64,000 bases of DNA from contig NC_079480.1 in NCBI RefSeq assembly GCF_026230105.1, forward strand, positions 15,790,488-15,854,487, written 5' to 3'. A program made the position numbers and the translations under genes. The stretch's first letter is position 1, and each line of letters begins with the position of its first letter. The DNA comes from Diorhabda sublineata. Its lineage: Eukaryota; Arthropoda; Insecta; Coleoptera; Chrysomelidae. Positions 1 through 10,247 of this stretch are shown here, one piece after another. A model generated the notes under the pieces. It was given only the letters and a program-made list of their open reading frames with translations. It searched no databases and had not been told where the DNA came from.

Positions 1-1710
1 ATATGACAATCGCTGAAGCCATTATCTCTGCATCTCCAAGTCAGATACGCACATTATTCGCTATCAAAATTTCGACATGTTTTCCATCAAACCCATGTAA
101 CCTGTGGCACAAATACAAGGATAATATGTCAGAAGATATTTTACATCAAATTCGTGTTAGTTCCAGAAATCACGATATTGAGATGAATGAGGAGATACAT
201 AATCGTGCTTTACTCTTGATCGAAGATATGTGTGACCTCATGTGCGGTAATTTATTAATCAGGTTAGGAATGCCAGTACCATATCGTGAAATGAATGACG
301 CATTTAATCGAGAATTGGAACGGGAACGTGAATATGATCACCAGGAATTAGAATTAGTAGTTCAAACGAATGTACCCCTGTTGAATTACCAAGAAAAGGA
401 AGTTTATGATACTTTAATGAAGGCAATCGATGATGGAAATGGTGGTTTATATTTCCTAGATGCCCCTGGTGGAACTGGCAAGACATTTCTCATGTCATTA
501 GTTTTAGCAACTGTTCGGGCGAGATCTAACATAGCGGTTGCAGTTGCTTCTTTTGGAATAGCAGTCACATTGTTACGGCTCATTCAGCATTCAAATTACC
601 GTTAAATCTTCAAACTATTGAAGAACCAACGTGTAATATTGAAAAACACTCAGCAATGGGCAAAGTTTTAGCGGTATCGAAAATCATCATCTGGGACGAA
701 TACACAATGGCGCATAAACGTGCATTAAAAGCACTTAACCGAACATTAAAAGATTTACGCAATGACTCGAGATGTTTTGGAGGAGCAATGATTTTACTGT
801 CTGCCGATTTCCGCCAAATACTGCCAGTAATTCCAAGATCTACGGCTGCCGACGAAATAAACGCTTGCCTCAAATCGTCAAATCTATGACTCTATGTGAA
901 GAAACTGCAACTGACAACAAACATGAGAGTTACATTGCTTAATGATACATCTGCTGAACATTTCTCGGAGCAATTGCTGACTATCGGTAATGGTCAAGTA
1001 CCTGTCGATGAATCGAGCGGATTAATATCATTTCCAAATAATTTCTGTAATTTTGTCTCATCAAAAGACGAACTTATCAACAATGTATTTCCAGAAATTA
1101 TTTCTAACTACAAAAATAATGAATGGTTGAGTGAGCGAGCAATTTTAGCGGCTAAGAATAAATATGTAGATGACCTAAACTACATAATTCAAAATAAGAT
1201 CATTGGAACAATGCATTCATTCAAATCTATTGACTGCGTCACAAATGAGGATGAAGCCACCAACTATCCAATTGAATTTTTAAACTCTTTGGACGTGCCT
1301 GGCTTACCACCGCACAATTTACGCCTAAAGGTTGGCTCCGTAGTAATCATGCTTCGAAACATAAACCAACCAAAACTGTGCAACGGTACGCGTTTGGTGG
1401 TTAGAAAATTGATGAACAATGTAATTTACGCTACGATAATGATAGGAAAATTCAAAGGTGAGGATACCGATGATCCCAACCGATATGCCGTTTGAATTTA
1501 AAAGACTTCAATTTCCGATACGTCTTGCATTTGCCATGACCATCAACAAATCACAAGGCCAATCCTTAAAAATTTGTGGTTTAAATCTAGAACATTCATG
1601 TTTTTCCCATGGTCAATTATACGTGGCATGTTCACGGGTCGGAAGACCATCTGCGTTGTTTGTTTTTGCGCCTGATAATAAAACAAAAAATGTCGTGTAT
1701 CACAAGGTAC
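1..1710 (+). pseudogene. Helitron RepHel helicase domain, broken copy 1
   Basis: Remnant of the Pif1-like helicase half of a Helitron Rep/helicase, which unwinds DNA during rolling-circle transposition. The element runs off the left edge of the window, so the Rep (HUH nuclease) part is not seen. Walker A is visible as GGTGKTFL (about 469-492), and a Walker B-like motif as IIIWDEYTMAHK (about 686-721). Later helicase motifs include LRLKVGSVVIMLRNINQP and FAMTINKSQGQSLK. The frame is broken by a frameshift near 565-600, a TGA at 887-889 where the family normally has Trp, and a 20-bp deletion near 1458. A closely similar copy lies at 50528-51985 (-). Similarity to that copy stops at about 1710, where another repeat begins. 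It cannot encode a working helicase. Confidence 0.93.
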
Positions 1711-3396
1711 TCAAAATTCGCATAAGCTGAAATTTGACATTATAAATGAAATGTCAAAAGTCCTCTTCGATCCTATCCTACAAAAAATTTTATTCAAGGT
1801 CAAAAGTACAAAATTCAGGTTTTTTCCATTTTTCTCGAAAACAGTAAGTATCATCGTGAAAGTAGATCAGACAAAAGTTGTAGATCATACAATTTTCTAC
1901 AAAAATGGTGCAGTCACTTTTTCTTTTATGACTCACCATTCGTGAGATATCGCGGTTTTAATCATTAGAAAATTCATATTTTACATAATATGCACTAAAA
2001 TTTAGCCTGTATACGTCACCGGACGTTAGATATAAATGAAAATAAGAGTATTGATGCCGCAGAACAACGTCATCGGACTACAAAAACATCTTTATCTGTT
2101 GATATCGTTTTTGATCGATCTATGAAAGTTCCAACAAACCAACAACAATTTCTTGCAAATACTCACAATAAGTCTCGCTTCATTTTAATGCTATGTGAAA
2201 TGTCAAACTCATATTTTATTTTTACATGCAATAACTGGTTGCGATACTACATCAGCAATTTTTAAAAGAGGTAAAACATCAGTATTTAAATTGTTTGAGA
2301 AACGTAATGATTTAATTCATTGCGCAGAAGTATTGCAATGTATGTTGCTCCAAAAAAAATTTATTCCATAGACAAATATAGATATTTGAAGTTTGTTAAA
2401 TCTGCATGGAACAATAAAACAGTACAGTTGTCTTATCTGCCTCCAACATCTGCTTCTGCCTTTCAACATTTGTATCGTATGTATTACCAAGTTCAAGTGT
2501 GGCTAGGCAATGAGCTGGACCCAGAAGAATGGGGTTGAAAATTAACAGCTAGTTATTTGGGGCCAATTCAAACTTTACTCCCGCGTGCTCTAGAAAAACT
2601 ACTCAATACTATTTTTTGTAAATGCAGGACGGATTGTAGTAAACATTTTGGCTGTCAAAAAGAGGGATTATTTTGTTCGCCAGTATGCATCAATTGTCAG
2701 GGTCAGACTTGCTCCAATATTGAAACAAATACAACAGATGAAGATATTTATGATATTAATGAAGAGATTATTGATGCATCCCTTTTCTTCGAACAGCGAA
2801 CAGAAATTCTGCAAGAAGAAGAGAATGAAGATGAAGAAATAATTGTCGAAGTAGAATTAGACAATCATCTTATATAATGACTTGTAGAAAAAAACAACCT
2901 ATTCCACTTTAATCATTAGCAATATTACTATTCTTTCAATTAATAGGATACGATCTGATCAAACTTTCTTTATTACAATAGATCGTGGAGTATACCTACT
3001 GTGGAAATCACGTTAAAAAAAATACGCCAAGTACATGACGTGATAGGTGGTGCGGAAATGTGTGCATATTATGTAAAATATGAATTTTCTAATGATTGAA
3101 ACCGCAATATCTCACGAATGGTGAGTCCTAAGAAAAAAAGTAACTTGACCATTTTTGTAGAGAATCGTATGATCTACAGCTTTTTTCTGATCTACTTTCA
3201 CGATAATATTTACTGTTTTCGAGAAAAATGGAAAAAACCTTAATTTTGTACTTTTGACCTTGAATAAAATTTTTTGCAGAAGCAGGATCGAAGGGGACTT
3301 TTGACATTTCATTTATAATGATGTATTTAATGTCTCTGTCAATTTTCAGCTTTATGCGAATTTTGCCTAAGTCAAATATCTACTTTGACTGGACTA
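1711..3396 (+). mobile_element. Unclassified element with about 290-bp inverted repeats and CXC-protein remnants
   Basis: Positions 1711-1994 and 3063-3365 are inverted copies of each other; both can be followed from the motif CAAAATTCGCATAA to TTTACATAATATGCA. The right arm carries about 30 extra bases near its outer end and may extend outward to about 3396. The interior (1995-3062) holds decayed coding sequence. The left arm abuts the Helitron helicase at 1710, which suggests insertion into it, but no Helitron sequence resumes on the right, so the target was rearranged or the element truncated. I cannot assign a superfamily and no target duplication is certain. Confidence 0.6.
2090..2877 (+). 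pseudogene. Decayed CXC (cysteine-rich) protein inside the long-inverted-repeat element
   Basis: Pieces of one protein are readable in several frames: SLSVDIVFDRS (from about 2090), a GCDTTSAIFKRGK motif (about 2235-2275), then a stretch including LPPTSASAFQHLYRMYYQVQ and ELDPEEWG (2320-2535). It ends with a cysteine-rich block (about 2608-2720, spacing CKCxxxCxxxxGCxxxGLxCxxxC) and an acidic tail to the stop at 2877. I recall this arrangement (GCDTTSA, then a WG-ending helical block, then a tesmin/CXC-like cysteine cluster) from a large family of uncharacterised arthropod proteins. Its function is unknown to me. A stop at 2536-2538 and an internal deletion near 2330 make it non-functional. 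Confidence 0.6.
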
Positions 3397-4470
3397 TAGT
3401 AAAATGAATCGATAAAAGGAATTCGTAACAGTCGAAATGTCTGTCACGTAGTATTTAATGAACTCCCTAATATATATTTCTTTTTGCTCGTGATGATAAC
3501 CTTAATCGGTTAAATGTGACTTGATTGAAAATCATATCGTTACAGAATTCGAAAAATTATTTTAACACCATTAAATAATTTATAGGTTTTTTTCAATGGG
3601 ACCTTTTGTATCATTTAATTTCAAAGTAGAATATTAATTGAATGTTTTTTTCTATTGAAAAAATATGAGAAAACTAAATCAAATGAATATTCGAGGAATT
3701 TGATAAATATTAAATATTATAAGGTGTGGAAAGGCGTAAAAAATTAATAAAAGTCATTCTATGTTTGTTTTTTATAAATAACAATGATACGATGGAAATA
3801 TACATGAACTTTAAAATATTTTTATTATACTATTTCAATTAAGTAATCGTGAAATTCTTTATGTATTAACATTCTCGTAATTTGAAAGAACGAAATAGTT
3901 GAATCAAACTAAACCGTCGAAATGAAAAAGACCGTGAAAGTTAATGACTTTCCTTGGTTTAAAGGAAATGGCGTTTGTAGTTTCAGATCCACTGTGAGTT
4001 AACAAGCATTTACCTCGAAACACGTTTGTTCTGTTTCAGAATAGAAGAACATAATATATTACAGTAAAGTAACAAATATTAATAAATATTGTAAATTTAC
4101 TAATTTACCTTTGGATGATTTCAGTTTCAGACTTCTAGTTGTTTGTATTTTTTTGTATTTTCTTGAAATATTCGTAAATAATTTACGAATATAATTATTA
4201 TACTCTTTCATATATATTTTCAAACTCATATTATTATTGTATTTCTTTTCTAATTGTGAATATTTATGGAAACATGGAAATCTTTCGATAATAGAAATTC
4301 TAAATGACGAAACATAAACATTGTATAATGAAATCTAATTAAAACGTATCTCAATTCTATTGACCTTTATACCCGCTACTTGACACTAACAATTCGAAAA
4401 TATAACAAATCCTCAGTGTTGTTTTCAAATTCATTTGGTTACGTCAATACTTATTCGCACAGTAATTACG
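3397..4470. other. Intergenic DNA upstream of the D-amino-acid oxidase gene
   Basis: AT-rich, with no open frame of interest. The promoter of the oxidase gene should lie in its last few hundred bases, but I see no convincing core element. Confidence 0.6.
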
Positions 4471-5900
4471 ATGACAGATTTAAAAATAGTCGTAGTCGGT
4501 TCGGGCGTAATAGGAGTGACTACTGCTAACGAGTTATTAAACAGTTTTAATAATGTAGAAGTTACAATTTTGGCCGATCAATTTTACGAAGATACGTGCA
4601 GTTGGGTAGCTGCTGGATTATTTAGGCCAGGTATTGGATTTATTGGACCTGACGCAAAAACGACGCAGTACGTGAAATATGATAAATAAATATAAACTTG
4701 ATGATCTGATGTATAAAAAGTGAAACGGTCGTTTTGCTTATTTTTAGAAAATGGATAAATGATTCTTATCATTACTGGAAAAATATTCACGACAATTCTT
4801 ATGGAGCAGATGTTGGAGTTGCGGAGATATCGGGGTATATTTTTTCAAATCAGCACAAATCAATTGTTAGAGTAAGTATAGATTATTGAAAAAATGCAAA
4901 AGCATTATTAAATATTCACAGAAAATGCGGCAGTTTCATTATTTTTAGATATTAATTTATTTCATGAAGTTGTAATGGAATTGTTTTTTGTATTGCAATT
5001 TCAGAATCCATATATCGAGAAATTATTACCGATATACAGAAAAGCAACAGAAAAAGAACTAACTACTTTATGTCCCGAAACATGGAAATATGGTTCATTT
5101 TTGACGACCCTAGTTACGGATTCTTCAATCTACCTTCCATGGGCAACGAACAAATTTAAATCATCTGGAGGAAAGATTGTGCAACGGCATGTAAAAAGAT
5201 TGGAATCCTTAGGACATGAATACGACATAATTGTTAATTGTACTGGAATGGGAGCAAAATATTTATGCAAAGACAACAAAATGGTACCTATTCGAGGACA
5301 AGTTATTAAGGTGAATTTTTCTAATATTGTTTAAAACATTGTTTGCAATATTGTGCTCACAAATAGAAAGTAATCTGAGAGTCAGATCTTCTATATTTTG
5401 ATTTGATTAATTCCCTTATTTATCGGTTATAATCTCCTCAACCCTCGGTGAACCAGATTTATTATTAATATTAGTTTTATTCAATAGAATTATTTTTTGT
5501 TTTTTAGGTTGACGCTCCTTGGATGAAGACGTTTTACTATGGCGAACTTGATACTTATGTAATACCGGGTCTTAGATACGTCACTTTAGGCGGTTGTAGA
5601 AATTATGATTCTTACAACACGAAACCTGATAAATTTGATGCTTTATCTATACGAGAACGTTGTGAAAAATTGGTACCGAGTATTAAATCAGCCAAAGAAG
5701 TGAATCACTTAGTTGGATTGAGACCGTACAGAAGTACGGTAAGAGTCGAAAAGGAGGTTTTGGTAACAACCGCCGATAAAAAAATTAAAATCGTCCATAA
5801 TTACGGTCATGGGGGATATGGAGTAACAACGGCACCTGGAACTTCGTTATACGCGTGCCAGTTGGTGAAAGAATTATGGAGCGGTAATAGCAAACTATAA
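4471..5900 (+). CDS. D-amino-acid / D-aspartate oxidase, peroxisomal (4 exons)
   Basis: FAD flavoenzyme of the DAAO/DDO family, which oxidatively deaminates D-amino acids to 2-oxo acids with release of ammonia and hydrogen peroxide. Exons, all with GT-AG introns: 4471-4667, 4748-4871, 5005-5310, 5508-5900, giving 339 residues, the usual family length. The N-terminal dinucleotide-binding motif is VVVGSGVIG (Gly10, Gly12, Gly15). The substrate region shows TYVIPG (Tyr226) and GLRPYR (Arg281, expected to bind the substrate carboxylate). The family signature VHNYGHGGYG is at about residues 305-314. The protein ends in SKL, a canonical type-1 peroxisomal targeting signal. The ATG at 4471 places the Rossmann motif at residues 6-15 as usual; the in-frame ATG at 4435 would add 12 residues. 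Neutral D-amino acids versus D-aspartate cannot be decided from sequence alone. Confidence 0.95.
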
Positions 5901-5975
5901 AAGAAATATTGTGAAACAGAAAATTAATTTTGGGTTAATAATAATATTGGATTTTTAACAAAACGTTTATAACAT

Positions 5976-5981
5976 AATAAA
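5976..5981 (+). terminator. Polyadenylation signal AATAAA of the oxidase gene
   Basis: Canonical hexamer 76 bp after the stop codon, in AT-rich 3' flanking DNA. Confidence 0.6.
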
Positions 5982-6495
5982 ATATATATTGAAATGATGC
6001 ATTCTCTGAAGAATCCTTATTTTTAAGTAAGTTAATCTTCGAGTCGTTCCAAGTAGATTGGTTGAGTGGAATCTAATGAAAACTCGGACCGCCAATTATA
6101 GAGAGATTTCTAGATTACCCACTACCCGAGGTTTAATGAAAAGATAATTAGAGAAAGGAATTTTTGCTTATTTTTAACTTAATTATCTGAAAAACGAAAT
6201 TAATTCAGCGAAAAATATTTTTGATGCATTATCTTTTTAATTATGTCGATGAAAAATGTGATTTTTTTTATTTTTCCTAGATAATTCAGTCGAGATCTAT
6301 TTTTTATTATACCGTTGATTATTTATAGGATTTCGAATCCTATTTTTGTATACTCTAAATTGAAATTAGAAATTCATTTATATGTTTGGATGAAATAAAA
6401 ACGATATAAAGAGAGAAAGGTATTTTCAAAATAAGCACAGACCTTGTTTCACGATTTCAGATTAATGCAATGAAAAAAGAAAGTAGAAGAAACAA

Positions 6496-7714
6496 GTCCA
6501 TTCAGGCGCTCTATCCAACCGATTTACTTATTTTTTTTCTTCAATGAAAGGTATTGATGCACAGATCAGCCATCATCCATCGGATTTCATCTAATTTTCA
6601 CCATTCTCAAGTTATACTCAAATGCGATTTCCCCCTGTACATTACTTATGGGAGTTTTTCACATACACACGTTCTATCCTCAATATCTCAGGTTCTATTC
6701 AAGATAGAGACTTCGTTTTGGTTTAAGAGCACTCGCTGAAACACCTTCTTTCTTTTGAGTTTTTGAACACTTAAATCGGTTGGGTTGGAGAGGAGCTAGG
6801 CGCGGACATTCAATGTGGAGTTAAGGATTTTTGTAGGTTTTGGCAATTTTTCTACATTCAAAGATCTATATCTCAGGTTCTAATATAGCTACAGATTTCG
6901 TTTTGGTTTAAGAACACTTGCTGAAACACCTTCTTTATTTTGAGTTTTTGAACACTTAAATCGGTTGAGCTGGAGAGGAGCTAGGCGCGGACATTCAATG
7001 TGGAGTTATGGATTTTTGTAGGTTTTGGCAATTTTTCTACATTCAAAGATCTATATCTCAGGTTCTAATATAGCTACAGATTTCGTTTTGGTTTAAGAAC
7101 ACTCGCTGAAACACCTTCTTTATTTTGAGTTTTTGAACACTTAAATCGGTTGAGTTGGAGAGGAGCTAGGCGCGGACATTCAATGTGGAGTTAAGGATTT
7201 TTGTAGGTTTTGGCAATTTTTCTACAAAGATCTATATCTCAGGTTCTAATATAGCTACAGAGTTCGTTTTGGTTTAAGAACACTTGCTGAAACACCTTCT
7301 TTCTTTTGAGTGTTTGAACACTTAAATCGGTTGAGTTGGAGAGGAGCTAGGCGCGAACATTCAATGTGGAGTTATGGATTTTTGTAGGTTTTGGCAATTT
7401 TTCTACATTCAAAGATCTATATCTCAGGTTCTAATATAGCTACATAGTTCGTTTTGATTTAAGAACACTCGCTGAAACACCTTCTTTCTTTTGAGTTTTT
7501 GAACACCACTTAAATCGGTTGAGTTGGAGAGGAGCTAGGCGCAGACATTCAATGTGGAGTTATGGATTTTTGTAGGTTTTTGGCAGTTTTTCTACATTCA
7601 AAGATCTATATCTCAGGTTCTAATATAGCTACAGAGTTCGTTCTTTTCTATTATAATGATTTCTCATACTTATTTAATGGATTCAATGCAAGCGAAGCCG
7701 CGGTTAAAAGCTAG
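6496..7714 (+). mobile_element. Non-autonomous Helitron, plus orientation
   Basis: The 3' end reads GCGAAGCCGCGGTTAAAAG then CTAG (7711-7714) followed by T, as expected for Helitrons inserted between A and T. The 5' part (ATTCAGGCGCTCTATCCAACC...) matches the 5' part of the opposite-oriented element at 9409-10247, but the first 20-odd bases are degraded here, so the exact start is uncertain. There is no coding sequence; the interior is a minisatellite of about 185-bp units. This design (short unique 5' end, tandem repeats, CTAG-type 3' end) is typical of non-autonomous Helitrons. Confidence 0.8.
6690..7645 (+). repeat. Minisatellite of about 180-188-bp units, five copies plus a partial
   Basis: Units begin with GGTTCTAATATAGCTACAG and start at about 6690 (divergent), 6877, 7061, 7241, 7427 and 7616 (partial). 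Each contains GAGGAGCTAGGCGC and TCAATGTGGAGTTA. Units 2-5 are very similar, differing by single bases and short indels. Confidence 0.92.
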
Positions 7715-9408
7715 TATATTTGAATAAATGACAGAAATATTATATAGGGCTGCGTTATATACTTTTTCGATTTATATAGTTAGACTCGTTGTCGATTTTC
7801 AAAATCAAATGGAATATTAAATCATCATAATTGAGTTTTATGCAACTAGTAATAATCTATCCTCTTTGTGTTTTTGTATTTCAAACTTTGCCGCCTTGTA
7901 AACAGTAATAATTTAAAATTTTTGTATAGCCGGCTTTTATCTGAGCGAATTTAATCTGACCATTTTCCGCTTCATATAAATTTCAGCTCTATAAAATCCG
8001 GAAATTTTACCATTTCCTATGGCTTTCTGAAAATACGGATATGAATTTATCTTTTGTTGCAAAAAAATACATTCGAACGATTAGATTTCTATTTAAAATC
8101 ATATTAATCATAACTTACCTGCATTGCTAGTCGTCATAATGTAATGGTCTAGATTTTTAAAGATTGTTTACTATTATAATATTAACGACATTCATTGTAC
8201 TTCTATGATTTTCGTTAGTTAATAATTAGAAATATATATACACTTCTGTGAAGGATGAATTAAATTTATTTATTTTTGAGTGTAGATTCAACTGAACTTA
8301 AGTTAATGCATACGATTCATATCTTGTTATATTACTATGAATTTAACTTATTTTGTCTATTTGTTTCATAGGTTATTCTCCATGTTTGTAAGATTTTGTA
8401 TCGCCATTGTCTAATCCTACTTCCTTTTATGAGTTCATCTTTTTTACCACTGAACTAAATTCAAAATTTTTTCGTTCATGCTCCAAGAATACTTGCTGTA
8501 AAAAATCATCAAAATATTGTCTAGTTTCTCATTTATATATCGATTTATCATCATTCCCAAATAGAAATACACCCCGATTTTCAGCTTTACCCGCTTATCT
8601 ATCCTGCAATTCTCCCGTAACGTCAATCTATGTGAGGCAAATGCATAGCGTGAGCTCAAATCCAACAACCAATTTGTGAAATGCAGTCATGAACGCATCA
8701 GGGGGTATATAAATTGAATATCAACCTCTCCTTCCTGTCATTTTTAAGTTAGGCCAATCTATGAAATAAGTCTAATAAATGAAGTTTTCATAAACCCGAA
8801 GTTACACTTAAATCTTTTAGCAAAAATTATATTTGAATAAATATTAATTTAAAGTTACTTTTTCATAAAGAAGACGTTCAAATTATCCACTAAAAAACTC
8901 TAATTATAAATTGAAATTTTCTACCGAAATTAAGGAAGACTTGAAATGTATTTTGAAAATAGATCATTTTCGAATACGGATATATATTTTGACTATTATG
9001 TACTTATAATTTGCAATGGTGTTCAATAGGAATAAATTCCATTCAAAAGTTGGGTGAATAAATTCACAGACTAGCCTAAACAGGTACATGTAGCACTTTA
9101 ATTAACAGAATGTTAACAAGTTAAGGAAATAAATCCTTCATTGATTTGTTTTGTTAATATATATGATAAACGTTGCTTGGAAAATCCCTACCTGAGCACG
9201 CAAAAGAACAGACAAGGTAAAGCTTTGAACATATTCAATTTAAACCGTCAAAGCGATATGCTCGCACATAATAATTGCCACGGATTATCTGAGTTTGTCT
9301 ATCTGACATATTTTGTACAAATCCTTTTTGGAATTTACTTTTTTAATACTTGTCCACTACCGTAATCGCTATAATTTTATACCCGAGGTTTCGATAACTT
9401 CATAGAAA
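7715..9408. other. AT-rich spacer between two opposed Helitrons
   Basis: No recognised gene or repeat. The open frames here are short and without known motifs. Confidence 0.5.
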
Positions 9409-10247
9409 CTAGCTTTTACCCGCGGCTTCGCTCGCATCGAATCCACTAAATAAGTATCAGAAATCATTATAATAGAAAAGAACGAACTCTGTAGCTATAT
9501 TAGAACCTGAATGTAGAAAAATTGCCAAAAACCTACAAAAATCCATAACTCCACATTGAATGTCCGCGCCTAGCTCCTCTCCAACTCAACCGATTTAAGT
9601 GTTCAAACACTCAAAAGAAAGAAGGTGTTTCAGCGAGTGTTCTTAAACCAAAACGAAATCTGTAGCTATATTAGAACCTGAGATATAGATCTTTGAATGT
9701 AGAAAAATTGCCAAAAACCTACAAAAATCCATAACTCCACATTGAATGTCCGCGCCTAGCTCCTCTCCAGCTCAACCGATTTAAGTGTTCAAAAACTCAA
9801 AATAAAGAAGGTGTTTCAGCGAGTGTTCTTAAACCAAAACGAAATCTGTAGCTATATTAGAACCTGAGATATAGATCTTTGAATGTAGAAAAATTGCCAA
9901 AAACCTACAAAAATCCATAACTCCACATTGAATGTCCGCGCCTAGCTCCTCTCCAACTCAACCGATTTAAGTGTTCAAAAACTCAAAAGAAAGAAGGTGT
10001 TTCAGTGAGTGTTCTTAAATGAAAACGAAGTCTCTATCTTAAATAAAACCTGAGATATTGAGGATAGAACGTGTGTATGTGAAAATGTACAGGGGGAAAT
10101 CGCATTTGAGTATAACTTGAGAATGGTGAAAATTAGATGAAATCCGATGGTTGATGACTGATCTGTGCATCAATACCTTTCATTGAAAAAAAAATTAAGT
10201 AAATCGGTTGGGTAGAACGCCTGAACGGATTTTTTTAATATATAAGA
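9409..10247 (-). mobile_element. Non-autonomous Helitron, minus orientation
   Basis: Read on the minus strand it begins after an A with TCTTATATATTAAAAAAATC (10247 downward) and ends with GAAGCCGCGGGTAAAAG plus CTAG at 9412-9409. The host base next to the 3' end reads T on the minus strand, so both ends fit A/T insertion. It is the same family as the element at 6496-7714, shorter by about two internal repeat units. No coding capacity. Confidence 0.85.
9485..10035 (-). repeat. Minisatellite in the minus-strand Helitron, three units
   Basis: The same unit as at 6690-7645, in reverse orientation. CCTAGCTCCTCTCC recurs at about 9568, 9754 and 9940, a spacing of 186 bp. The innermost unit lacks the AGATATAGATCTTTG segment. 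Confidence 0.9.

Noticed and set aside
6690..10035. CRISPR-like or centromeric satellite array
   Set aside because: The repeats are about 185-bp direct units without spacers, confined to two Helitron bodies with recognisable ends.
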